Part shown: positions 55,908 to 64,000 of the stretch, piece after piece
Position numbering within the stretch: position 1 is the first letter of the stretch
Layout of the letters: every line of letters starts with the position of its first letter
NCBI RefSeq assembly: GCF_000023445.1
Contig: NC_012881.1
Coordinates: 191,501 to 255,500 of the forward strand
Length of the DNA: 64,000 bases
DNA from: Maridesulfovibrio salexigens DSM 2638
GTDB taxonomy: Bacteria > Desulfobacterota > Desulfovibrionia > Desulfovibrionales > Desulfovibrionaceae
Reading direction: 5' to 3'
Translations under genes and position numbers: made by a program
The notes under the pieces: generated by a model
Seen by the model: only the letters and a program-made list of their open reading frames with translations
Told to the model about the DNA's origin: nothing
Database searches by the model: none

Positions 55908-57146
55908 ATGTCAAATAGCATACTTGTCGTAGGCGGCGGGTTCAGTGGTATCACTGCTGCACTCGAAGCCGCTGAAGTAGGCCATGAAGTCTTCATCGTG
56001 GAGAAGGCGCCGTATCTGGGTGGCCGGGTGATGCAGCTGAATAAATATTTTCCGAAGCTGTGTCCTCCTTCCTGCGGACTGGAGATTCAGTTTCAGAGAA
56101 TTAAAAACAATAAGAACGTGAAGTTCTTTACCTTGGCTGAAGTGGAATCCATCAGCGGTTCCAAAGGCAACTACGAAGTCAAGGTTCGCATCAAGCCCAG
56201 ATATGTGGGTCCGGGTAGTGTTGAACTCACTGACGTCATCGCGAAACTGTCCAATGACATTACCGATGAATTTGAGTTTAAACTCTGCGACCGCAAAGCT
56301 CTTTACATGGATGTACCTTTTGCTTTCCCCGCAAGGTATGTTCTTGAAAAAGAAAATTGCACTGATGAAGACCTCAAACTTCTCGAAGGTGTCGATGTTA
56401 TCGACCTGAAAGAAGAGGAAAAGGTCATCACACTTAATGTAGGTTCCATCGTCTACGCTACCGGCTGGAAGCCTTACGATGTTACCAAACTTTCCAACCT
56501 CGGCGCAGGTACCGTACAGAACTGCATTTCCAACATGGCGATGGAAAGACTTGCAGCTCCCAGCGGACCTACCGACGGTAAGATTGTGCGCCCCTCTGAC
56601 GGTGCACAGCCTAAAAACATCGCATTCGTACAGTGTGCGGGTTCTCGCGATGAAAACCACCTCAACTTTTGTTCCTACATCTGTTGCATGGCTTCCCTGA
56701 AGCAGGCTGCATATGTTCGTGAACAGTACCCTGATGCAAAGGTCACCATTTACTACATCGACCTGCGTACTCCGGGACGTTATGACAAGTTCGCGAAACG
56801 CATTCTTTCCGATGACAAGATCAATGCCGTTAAAGGTAAGGTCGCTGAAGTTATCGAAGAATCCGGTTCCGGCAATGTTCTCGTTACAGTTGAGGATGCT
56901 GAATCCGGTATCAAGTCCCAGAACGAGCATGATCTCTTAGTTCTGGCAACCGGTATGCAGCCCAGTCTTGCTGGTACCCCGGTTCCTTCCGGCGTACAGG
57001 TTGACGATCAGGGCTTTATTGTCGGCGGTGAGGAACAAGGCATTTTCGCTGCCGGGTGTGCAAAGCAGCCTCTGGATGTCATGAAGACAGCCCAGTCCGG
57101 TACTGCTGCCGCTCTCAAAGCGATCCAAACGGTGATAGGGAGGTAA
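55908..57146 (+). CDS. qmoA: QmoA, quinone-interacting oxidoreductase subunit A
   Basis: 412-residue soluble flavoprotein related to HdrA. FAD site VVGGGFSGITAALEAAEVGHE at the N-terminus and CPPSCGLEIQFQRIK near 52-66. CAGSRDENHLNFCSYICCMASLKQA (245-269) holds the conserved HdrA-type cysteines. The Qmo complex carries electrons from menaquinol to APS reductase. The ATG has AGGAGG upstream and follows a gap after the aprA terminator. Confidence 0.96.
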   Translation: MSNSILVVGGGFSGITAALEAAEVGHEVFIVEKAPYLGGRVMQLNKYFPKLCPPSCGLEIQFQRIKNNKNVKFFTLAEVESISGSKGNYEVKVRIKPRYVGPGSVELTDVIAKLSNDITDEFEFKLCDRKALYMDVPFAFPARYVLEKENCTDEDLKLLEGVDVIDLKEEEKVITLNVGSIVYATGWKPYDVTKLSNLGAGTVQNCISNMAMERLAAPSGPTDGKIVRPSDGAQPKNIAFVQCAGSRDENHLNFCSYICCMASLKQAAYVREQYPDAKVTIYYIDLRTPGRYDKFAKRILSDDKINAVKGKVAEVIEESGSGNVLVTVEDAESGIKSQNEHDLLVLATGMQPSLAGTPVPSGVQVDDQGFIVGGEEQGIFAAGCAKQPLDVMKTAQSGTAAALKAIQTVIGR

Positions 57147-57152
57147 GTCGAC

Positions 57153-59426
57153 ATGCCCGAAAAAATCGGTGTTTATTTCGACCAAGCGAGCGTATCTCCT
57201 TACCTGAACGCTGAAGAAATGGCTGAACTGGTCGGTCGCGTTTACGCGAACGAGTGTCCGGTCGTAAAGGTGCACCCGCGTCTTAACAGCGAGGAAGGAA
57301 GAAAGCTCATTCAGGAAGATATCGACGCTGGCAACGTTGACGCAGTATGTATCTGCGGCACTAGCCCTCGCGTTGACTGGGATATTTTCGACTTTGACAA
57401 TGTCGCTGTCGAACGAGTCAACCTGCGTGAACAGTGCATCAAGGTTTTCAGGAATCCCGACGGCACCATGCCCGATCCTAACGGCGAAGTTCCTGAGCTC
57501 CTCAAAATTATGGCAAACGAATACGTCAAAATGGGTGTTACCAAACTGCTCAAAACTAACGAGCAGGAATCCCAGGCCTTTGATGCCACCAAGGTGGTCA
57601 TGGTCATGGGTGGTGGTTTCACCGGTCTTACTGCGGCTCTTTACGCTGCTAAGACCAACCACGACGTAATTTTGGTAGAAAAGGAAGCCACCCTTGGTGG
57701 TAAGGCTGCCGGAATGTACAAAACATTCCCTCTTTCCTACCCTTATACTGAAGCACATGAAACCGGTATTGAAGCTCTGATCTCTGAAGTTCAGTCCAAT
57801 TCCAGAATCAAAGTGCTGACCTCCGCACAGCTTACTGCTCTCGAAGGCGCTCCCGGCAAATACACTGCTAAAGTGAAAGTCGGTGGCAACGTTGAAGAGA
57901 TGGCTGTCGGTGCATGTGTTCTGGCAACCGGTTGGGTTCCTCAGGATACTAAATACGTAGAACCTATGGGTTACGGTTCTTCCAAGGTTGTGACTGCTGC
58001 TGAATTTGAAGCTATGGTCAAGGAAGGCAAGATGACTGCTAAGTCTGTTGCTTTCGTTCTTGATACTCGCCTCAGTGAAGCTGAGTTTGCTGCTAAGGAA
58101 GCCGCTGCTGCTGATTCTACCGAAGAAGCAGAGGAAGCACCTGCGGCTGAAGAAGGTGAAGAGGAAGAAACCTTTGTCTACGAAGACATGGAATCTTACA
58201 AACACCTGCCTTACACTTCTGAGCTTAGCAGTCTCGTTGCCCTCAAGCAGGCCAACTACGTACGCGAAAAGAATGACGACGCTGTAGCCTACATCATCTA
58301 CGATCACATGATGGTGCCCGGCGTGAACGAGCGTTACTACCGTGCTGCACAGGATAACCCCGGTGTTATGCTGACTAAAGGTACCGTAACTTCCATCAAG
58401 GAAGAGGGTGCCGGAATGGTTGTTTGCGCAAGCAACACCCTGCTCGGTGAAAATATTGAAATCGAAGCTGAACTGGTCGTAGTTCCCACCGGTATGGTTC
58501 CCACCACCGCGCACGATCCGACCATCAACCTCGTATACAGACAGGGTCCTGCATTCCCCGATCTCCAGCAGTTCGACGGTTACGCAGACTCCAACTACAT
58601 CTGCTTCCCCTACGAAACACGCCGTACCGGTATTTATGCCGCAGGTTGTGTCCGTCAGCCCATGTCCATGGGACTGGCTCGTGAGGATGCAGCAGGTGCT
58701 GTCCTGAAAGCGATTCAGTGTATCAACTCCTCCAACCACGGCGTAGCTGTACACCCCCGCTCCGGTGACACCACCTATCCTGTTTTCAACTTCATGCGCT
58801 GCACACAGTGTAAGCGTTGTACCGAGGAATGTCCCTTCGGCGCACTGGATGATGATGAAAAAGGAACACCAATGCCGAATCCGTCCCGTTGCCGCCGTTG
58901 CGGTACCTGTATGGGTGCCTGCCCTGAGCGCGTAATCGGATTCGACAACTACAACATTGACATGATCGGTTCCATGATCAAGCAGGTTAACGTACCTGAT
59001 GATATGGAAGCTGACGGTCCCCGTTTTATCGTTCTGGCTTGCGAAAACGATGCCTACCCGGCACTCGATATGGCAGCTATGCGCGGTAAAGGCTGGTCTC
59101 CTTACGTTCGTGTTGTTCCCGTCCGCTGCCTCGGCTCTGTAAACACCATCTGGATTGCTGATGCAATGTCCAAGGGTATTGATGGAGTTCTTCTGCTCGG
59201 TTGTAAATACGGTGAAGATTACCAGTGCCACTTTATGAAAGGTTCTGAGCTTTGTAACCGCCGTATGGAAAACGTCGCTGATTCTCTGAACAGACTTGGC
59301 GTTGAACCCGAACGTGTTGTACAGGCTGAACTTGCCATCGACGAATACGACAAAGTGCCCGATATGATCGATAACTTTGTTAATGAGATGATCAAGATCG
59401 GTCCTAACCCGTTCAAGGGCTACTAG
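57153..59426 (+). CDS. qmoB: QmoB, HdrA/MvhD-like subunit
   Basis: 757 residues. N-terminal HdrA-like FAD domain (VVMVMGGGFTGLTAALYAAKTNHD near 148), two ferredoxin motifs CTQCKRCTEECPFGA near 550 and CRRCGTCMGACPERV near 580, and a C-terminal MvhD-like domain (GVLLLGCKYGEDYQCHFMKGSE). A hydrophilic Glu/Ala-rich linker of about 30 residues lies near 310-340. ATG six bases after qmoA, so coupled. Confidence 0.96.
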   Translation: MPEKIGVYFDQASVSPYLNAEEMAELVGRVYANECPVVKVHPRLNSEEGRKLIQEDIDAGNVDAVCICGTSPRVDWDIFDFDNVAVERVNLREQCIKVFRNPDGTMPDPNGEVPELLKIMANEYVKMGVTKLLKTNEQESQAFDATKVVMVMGGGFTGLTAALYAAKTNHDVILVEKEATLGGKAAGMYKTFPLSYPYTEAHETGIEALISEVQSNSRIKVLTSAQLTALEGAPGKYTAKVKVGGNVEEMAVGACVLATGWVPQDTKYVEPMGYGSSKVVTAAEFEAMVKEGKMTAKSVAFVLDTRLSEAEFAAKEAAAADSTEEAEEAPAAEEGEEEETFVYEDMESYKHLPYTSELSSLVALKQANYVREKNDDAVAYIIYDHMMVPGVNERYYRAAQDNPGVMLTKGTVTSIKEEGAGMVVCASNTLLGENIEIEAELVVVPTGMVPTTAHDPTINLVYRQGPAFPDLQQFDGYADSNYICFPYETRRTGIYAAGCVRQPMSMGLAREDAAGAVLKAIQCINSSNHGVAVHPRSGDTTYPVFNFMRCTQCKRCTEECPFGALDDDEKGTPMPNPSRCRRCGTCMGACPERVIGFDNYNIDMIGSMIKQVNVPDDMEADGPRFIVLACENDAYPALDMAAMRGKGWSPYVRVVPVRCLGSVNTIWIADAMSKGIDGVLLLGCKYGEDYQCHFMKGSELCNRRMENVADSLNRLGVEPERVVQAELAIDEYDKVPDMIDNFVNEMIKIGPNPFKGY

Positions 59427-59440
59427 GAGGTAGACGCGAC

Positions 59441-60661
59441 ATGGAAAAAGATATTCGCATTAAACCGGATCTGCAGTTCATCAAAGAACTGCAGGAAGTC
59501 GGTGGCGAAAGCCTCAAGAAGTGCTATCAGTGCGCAACTTGCTCTGTAGCCTGTCCCCTCTCGCCTGCCGACAACCCTTACCCGCGTAAGGAAATGGTCT
59601 GGGCTCAGTGGGGCCTTAAAGATAAACTCGTAAATGACATTGATATATGGCTGTGCCACAACTGCGGTACCTGTTCCGACCTGTGCCCCCGCGGTGCTCG
59701 TCCGGCAGACCTTCTCGCAGGACTTCGTAACATGGCCTATCAGAAGATGGTAACCCCTTCCATTATCGGTAAATGGATGGCTTCCCCCAAGCATCTGCCC
59801 AAGCTTATTGCTATTCCGGCAGCTATCTACCTGGTGATTTGGTTCATCATGGCGGGAGTTCGCGGTTCCTTCTTCCCTCTTAAAGATGGTGAAATCGTCT
59901 ACGGACACCTGTTCCCCGGCGACTTTACTATTGACCCGATCTTCATGATTGCCTTCGGTTTCATGGTTTGGACTTTCTACAAGGGAGTTAAGAACCTGAT
60001 CGAATCATTCAAAGATCAACCTAAGGTCTTTGCTGTAGGTGACAAATCTGAAAAGCCCAGCATGCTGGAGTGCTTCATCGACGTTTGCAAGAACGAACTG
60101 CTGACTCACTCCAAGTGGAAAGAATGCGGCGAAACCGACGAAGCTGACGAACAGAAGTTCAACGGCCACCGTTTCATCATGGTCGCATTTATCTGCCTGA
60201 TGGTAGTAACCGGTGTGGTTGCAGTAACCCACTGGGGTGGAAAGATTATTCCTTTCCTCGGCCCTATCGGCCATACCCCCATGCCGCTGTGGCATCCGAT
60301 CAAGATTCTGGCCAACGTCGGCGCAGTGCTGCTGGTTTACTCCCTCGTGCTGCTCACCAAGCGTCGCCTGAATCAGGACCAGGGCGTACACGGTTCCAGC
60401 TACTATGACTGGTACCTGCTCGGCCTGATCTGGACTATCGCCGTAACCGGTATCATGTGCGAAATCCTGCGTCTCCTCGGCGTCGCAATTCTCGCATACC
60501 CCATGTACTACGTGCACTTGATCGCCGTATTCATGATGTTTGTCTATCTGCCGTGGTCCAAGCTTGGACACCTCGTCTACAGGACTGCAGCTTTAACTTA
60601 TGCAAGATACATTGGCCGTCTGCCCATGCCGGTCCGTGAAGAAAAGACTTTTACTCTGTAA
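59441..60661 (+). CDS. qmoC: QmoC, membrane cytochrome b / Fe-S subunit
   Basis: 406 residues. N-terminal HdrC-like part with two [4Fe-4S] motifs (CYQCATCSVACP near 28 and CHNCGTCSDLCPRGA near 72), then six hydrophobic helices with histidine ligands (e.g. FICLMVVTGVVAVTHWG, HPIKILANVGAVLLVY, YYVHLIAVFMMFVYL) of the NarI type. It takes electrons from menaquinol. Fourteen bases after qmoB. Confidence 0.96.
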   Translation: MEKDIRIKPDLQFIKELQEVGGESLKKCYQCATCSVACPLSPADNPYPRKEMVWAQWGLKDKLVNDIDIWLCHNCGTCSDLCPRGARPADLLAGLRNMAYQKMVTPSIIGKWMASPKHLPKLIAIPAAIYLVIWFIMAGVRGSFFPLKDGEIVYGHLFPGDFTIDPIFMIAFGFMVWTFYKGVKNLIESFKDQPKVFAVGDKSEKPSMLECFIDVCKNELLTHSKWKECGETDEADEQKFNGHRFIMVAFICLMVVTGVVAVTHWGGKIIPFLGPIGHTPMPLWHPIKILANVGAVLLVYSLVLLTKRRLNQDQGVHGSSYYDWYLLGLIWTIAVTGIMCEILRLLGVAILAYPMYYVHLIAVFMMFVYLPWSKLGHLVYRTAALTYARYIGRLPMPVREEKTFTL

Positions 60662-60682
60662 TAGAGCAAGGAGGAACTAACC

Positions 60683-61369
60683 ATGTCTGAAGCACGCAAA
60701 ACTTTCCCCATGAGCACTTTTGTGTCCTACATCAAGGGTGGCGAAAGCAATAACTCCGTACAGGAACTTCTGGGCTACATGACTCAGAAAGACATTGATG
60801 CTGAATTCGAACCTTTTGCAGCAGCTCTTGCAAAAGCATGGATCTACGAACAGCATCCTGAACTGGCTAAAATGAAAACCGGTCAGGTTACCGGCCTTGG
60901 CGACAACGTATCTGTTGGCGCACTTCCCGGCGACGTTATGACTCAGGTTGACGCTATCTTCGGAAAGCTCGCTGAATACCGTTCCACCATCACTGAACAG
61001 GCTGCTAAAGTTCAGGATCTGGAAACCAAACTTGCTGCTGCTGAAGGCAAACTCGGTGAAACCGAAAAAGCCATGGCTGAATACAAAGGCAAGTGTGAAG
61101 CTTTCGAAGCTGCTGGTAAAGACGAAGGCGACAAAGTCATCGTTACTTCCCAGGAAAAAGTTGAAGAGTACATCGGCAAGGTTGATGAACTCCTCAAGAT
61201 GATCGAAGACGTTAAAAAGCACGGTGTTGTAACCGTAGCTGCTGGTGCTGTTGCTGAAGGCGCAGCTCCTGCTGCTGGTGGCGATTCCGCTGGCGCTCCC
61301 GAAACCGGTGGCGCACCTGCTGAAGACTTCGGCTTCGGTTCCGATCCCTTCGGTGATGACAGCTGGTAG
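60683..61369 (+). CDS. qmoD: QmoD-like protein
   Basis: 228 residues, soluble, without cofactor motifs. The position right after qmoC and the sequence style (SEARKTFPMSTFVSYIKGGESNN start) match the qmoD gene of Desulfovibrio, needed for normal growth on sulfate but of unknown biochemical role. A long helix (KVQDLETKLAAAEGKLGETEKAM, 105-165) is followed by an Ala/Gly/Pro-rich tail ending FGFGSDPFGDDSW. Codon use is strongly biased as in the rest of the operon. AAGGAGG precedes the ATG. Confidence 0.85.
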   Translation: MSEARKTFPMSTFVSYIKGGESNNSVQELLGYMTQKDIDAEFEPFAAALAKAWIYEQHPELAKMKTGQVTGLGDNVSVGALPGDVMTQVDAIFGKLAEYRSTITEQAAKVQDLETKLAAAEGKLGETEKAMAEYKGKCEAFEAAGKDEGDKVIVTSQEKVEEYIGKVDELLKMIEDVKKHGVVTVAAGAVAEGAAPAAGGDSAGAPETGGAPAEDFGFGSDPFGDDSW

Positions 61370-61410
61370 GCCGATAAAAGCCTCTTAGCTTCATTCAATT
61401 GAAGTACGTA

Positions 61411-61445
61411 AGGCCCTGTCCGCAACGCGGACAGGGCCTTTTTTG
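61411..61445 (+). terminator. qmo operon terminator
   Basis: AGGCCCTGTCCGC / GCGGACAGGGCCT stem and T6. Closes the aprBA-qmo region. Confidence 0.95.
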
Positions 61446-61950
61446 TTTGTTTAGCCTCAACAGAATAAAATTTTTTTTGAAAAATTTTACATAAGTGAGA
61501 ACTCAATTACAGGTGTCGAAATGCTATTGCAAAGCAAAATATTTAAATGATCGAACTAAATTCATGAAAAGAGTATTTTTAGAGACTAAATGTCAGCTAA
61601 AGTTAAGGCGACAATGATTTGCATGGAAATTAGCCAAATATGGAAAATAGTGCTAAATATATGGACAATTTTGTAAGCAAAAAAAGACTTTTATTAAGCA
61701 TTATAATCTGTATGATTAAATGTGAATCAGTAAATGTAGATACTATTATTAGATAAAAGCACTAGAATGCAGAATATAGTTAAACTTGCATTCTGATGTT
61801 TCTTGATCAAGTAATCAACTATGTTGTTGTGTATTTTGTATCAATGCTGATTCTACAATCAGTAGAATTGTTTATTCTTGGTAAAGCATTGTTGTTGCGA
61901 ATATTAATTCTTTAGATCGAGCTAGTAAGGAATAAAAAACGTCTTCTACC
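61446..61950. other. Gene-free AT-rich interval
   Basis: About 500 bases with no credible reading frame on either strand. It holds AGAATGCA-15 nt-TGCATTCT (61764-61794) and ATTCTAC-AATCA-GTAGAAT (61850-61868), which may belong to the promoter or leader of the ABC genes downstream. Confidence 0.6.
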
Positions 61951-61980
61951 TTGATCTTAAGAAGAATAATGTGTATAGGT

Positions 61981-62745
61981 ATGTCCAATATGGCAGAACT
62001 TCATTTACACGACGTGAGCGTCCGCTTCGGTGGGCTGCAGGCTTTGGCAGAGGTTAACTTCTCTCTCATGCCGGGGGAGATTGTGGGGCTGATCGGTCCC
62101 AACGGCGCTGGCAAAACCACAGTCTTTAACGTGATCACCGGAGTTTATTCAGCTTCCGGGGGGCACGTGGAGTACAATGGTGAAAACCTGACAGGGCTTA
62201 AGCCGTATCAGGTACTTCATAAAGGCATTGCCAGAACCTTCCAGAATATCCGTCTTTTCCAGAACATGACCGCCCTTGAGAACGTAATGGTTGCTCAGCA
62301 CTCCCGCTCTTCGTGCGGAGTCTTTGGTGCCATTTTTCGCACTCCTGCCCAGAAAAAGGAGGAGGCGTGTATCAAGGAGAAGGCTATGGAGGAGCTTCGT
62401 TTTGCGGAGTTGGACGAATATGCTGACGAAGTAGCGTCCAGTCTTCCATACGGCCATCAGCGCAGGCTTGAGATTGCAAGGGCACTGGCTTCTGAGCCTA
62501 GTTCCATTTTGCTTGATGAACCTGCGGCAGGGCTGAACCCGGCGGAGAGTGCGGAGTTGATGGAAACAATCCGTAAAATCTCTGAAAGAGGTATCAATGT
62601 GCTGATGGTGGAACATGACATGAAAGTAGTCATGGGAATTTGTCAGCGTCTTGTAGTTCTTGATCACGGAGTAATGATTGCAAAGGGGAACCCTGAAGAA
62701 ATTCAGAAGAATCCTGCTGTAATTGAGGCATATCTGGGTAACTAA
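61981..62745 (+). CDS. livG: Branched-chain amino-acid-type ABC transporter ATPase (LivG)
   Basis: About 254 residues. [16 protein letters not shown], Walker [17 protein letters not shown] near 40, [16 protein letters not shown], signature [15 protein letters not shown] near 155 (in place of LSGGQQ), Walker [12 protein letters not shown] and [22 protein letters not shown] are all LivG-like. The ATG at 61981 or 61990 is the best start; the frame from 61951 is open but has no good ribosome site. The partner LivF, LivH and LivM lie outside this window. Confidence 0.9.
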   Translation: MSNMAELHLHDVSVRFGGLQALAEVNFSLMPGEIVGLIGPNGAGKTTVFNVITGVYSASGGHVEYNGENLTGLKPYQVLHKGIARTFQNIRLFQNMTALENVMVAQHSRSSCGVFGAIFRTPAQKKEEACIKEKAMEELRFAELDEYADEVASSLPYGHQRRLEIARALASEPSSILLDEPAAGLNPAESAELMETIRKISERGINVLMVEHDMKVVMGICQRLVVLDHGVMIAKGNPEEIQKNPAVIEAYLGN

Positions 62746-62773
62746 TCTTATTTACTTTAGGGAGGCTCATTTT

Positions 62774-63907
62774 ATGAAACGTTCTATGATGACAGCATTG
62801 CTCGTGGCAGCAATTCTGATGCTGAGCGCAGGTATGGTGTTCGCTAAGACACTTAAAGTCGGAACCATGGGACCGCTGACCGGACCATATGCTGCTGACG
62901 GTAATGACATTAAAAATGGTGTACTTACCGCGGTTGAAGTTGTGAAAGCAAATGGTGGTATTCCCGGTTTTGATGAAATCGTGGTCCTGCCGCAGGATAC
63001 TGCATGCGAACCCCGTCAGGCTGTTGCAACTGCCAACAAGCTGATCAACGAAGAAGCAAACGGTGTTGTCGGTGCATACTGCTCAAGTGCAACTCTGCCT
63101 GCTTCTGAAGTTCTTGATGAAGAATCAATCGTTATGATCACCCCGGCCTCCACTAATGAAAAGGTTACCTCCCGCGGTCTGCCCTACATGTTCCGCATGT
63201 GCGGACGTGATGACGACCAGGGTGCTATTGCTCTCAAGTTCATGCAGGAAAAACTCGGTGCTAAGTCTGTTTACATCGTAGATGATAAGACTGCTTATTC
63301 TCAGGGTCTTGCTGACGGCGTAGAGAAGATGTGTAACGCCGCTGGAATTAAAGTTCTTGGTCACGAGCACGTTAACCAGGGCGATAAAGATTTCTCCGCT
63401 ATTCTTACTAAAGTTAAGAATACCAATCCTGATGTGTTCTACATGTCCATGCAGAACTCAGCTACCGGTGCTCTGATGCTTATTCAGGCTAAGCGCATGG
63501 GTATCAAGGCTGCCCGCCTTGCTCAGGATGCTGTTTACCATCCGCAGCTTATTGAGATTGCAAAAGATGCAGCTGAAGATGTTTACCTGACTTTCGGTTA
63601 CATCGATAGTGAAGCTCCTGCTTACAAAGAATTCTATGCTAAGTACCAGCCCAAGCACGGTGAGCCCGGTGCATACTCCGGTTATGCTTATGACTCCGCT
63701 ATGGCTTACTTCAAGGCTGTCACTGCTGCAGGTTCTACCGATCCTGATAAAGTTAAAGCTGAGCTTATGAAGCTTGATTACGATGGCGCAACCAAGCACA
63801 TCAAATTTAAGCCTAATGGAGACTCCGGCTCCAACTATATTATCCGTAAGGTTGATGGCGGCAAGTTCATTAACTACTGGAACCCCGCAACCGGCAAGCT
63901 CTACTAG
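62774..63907 (+). CDS. livJ: Branched-chain amino-acid-type ABC substrate-binding protein (LivJ/K)
   Basis: 377 residues. Signal peptide MKRSMMTALLVAAILML to MVFAKT, then type I binding protein: LKVGTMGPLTGPYAADGNDIKNG, GVVGAYCSSATLPASEVLDEE, a central VNQGDKDFSAILTKVKNTNPDVFYMS and SGYAYDSAMAYFKAV. The ligand is not certain; members bind leucine-type or other amino acids. The ATG at 62774 has GGAGG upstream. It follows livG directly and is closed by a terminator. The frame from 62723 is an extension into livG and is rejected. Confidence 0.92.
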   Translation: MKRSMMTALLVAAILMLSAGMVFAKTLKVGTMGPLTGPYAADGNDIKNGVLTAVEVVKANGGIPGFDEIVVLPQDTACEPRQAVATANKLINEEANGVVGAYCSSATLPASEVLDEESIVMITPASTNEKVTSRGLPYMFRMCGRDDDQGAIALKFMQEKLGAKSVYIVDDKTAYSQGLADGVEKMCNAAGIKVLGHEHVNQGDKDFSAILTKVKNTNPDVFYMSMQNSATGALMLIQAKRMGIKAARLAQDAVYHPQLIEIAKDAAEDVYLTFGYIDSEAPAYKEFYAKYQPKHGEPGAYSGYAYDSAMAYFKAVTAAGSTDPDKVKAELMKLDYDGATKHIKFKPNGDSGSNYIIRKVDGGKFINYWNPATGKLY

Positions 63908-63922
63908 AAGTACTTAAATCAT

Positions 63923-63953
63923 GGTCCCCGTCTTTAAAGACGGGGACCTTTAC
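63923..63953 (+). terminator. Terminator after livJ
   Basis: GGTCCCCGTCTTT / AAAGACGGGGACC 13-bp stem with essentially no loop, then TTTACG. Weak T-run, so it may be partial. Confidence 0.75.
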
Positions 63954-64000
63954 GCACAGCCCCCGGAACTCCATGGAATATTTTTTTCAGCAACTCATCA

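Overview
The window is a bacterial chromosome segment from a sulfate-reducing bacterium. It carries sat, aprBA, qmoABC plus a QmoD-like gene, and dsrMKJOP. Together with the Desulfovibrio-type fusions (TrmD with a second SPOUT methyltransferase domain, an HD-HAD protein) and moderate GC, this points to Desulfovibrionales, most likely a marine Maridesulfovibrio-like species; genus level is inference. No rRNA, tRNA, CRISPR array, insertion sequence or prophage was recognised. Coding density is high and most genes sit in short operons closed by clear hairpin terminators.

Layout. 0-7.5 kb: rnhA, an HD-HAD fusion, hisC-cmk, a 660-base intergenic region with an unexplained structured element, rsgA, a universal stress protein and a small gene behind a sigma-54-type promoter. 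7.5-13.3 kb (minus): an RsbRD-N-like gene followed by dsrMKJOP, the membrane complex that feeds electrons to sulfite reduction. 13.3-18.6 kb: sfsA, a hairpin cluster, a hotdog thioesterase, a small possible DNA-binding gene ringed by TGTAATAC boxes, a membrane protein, an Fe-S/CCG protein and an OB-fold protein. 18.8-28.9 kb (plus): ffh-rpsP-khpA-rimM-trmD-rplS-rnhB-yraN-rsmI, then phosphotransferase genes (EIID, HPr, EI) of which two are broken, then smpB and an overlooked 52-residue membrane protein on the other strand. 29-35 kb: a LysR regulator, a FAD/Fe-S dehydrogenase pair of the lactate/glycolate type, and secA. 35-51 kb (mainly minus): chemoreceptor, marC, mla lipid-transport operon (mlaF frameshifted), an HD hydrolase, argJ, ppiD, aconitase, and a chorismate-mutase-like/EPSP-synthase-like fusion. 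51-61.4 kb: sat (minus) divergent from aprBA and qmoABC-D (plus) across a 0.9 kb regulatory gap. 61.9-63.9 kb: branched-chain amino-acid type ABC transporter genes.

How it works together. Sat activates sulfate to APS. AprBA reduces APS to sulfite, receiving electrons from the quinone pool through QmoABC. DsrMKJOP links the membrane pool to the cytoplasmic sulfite reductase and DsrC, which are not in this window. The dehydrogenase pair at 30-32.6 kb would supply electrons from lactate or a similar 2-hydroxy acid. Three lesions (nonsense in EIID, frameshift in ptsI, frameshift in mlaF) are either recent gene decay or residual assembly errors, and this cannot be settled from the sequence alone. 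The most original unexplained signals are the rsgA upstream element with its 16-codon ORF, the boxes around the 78-residue gene, and the hairpin cluster after sfsA.
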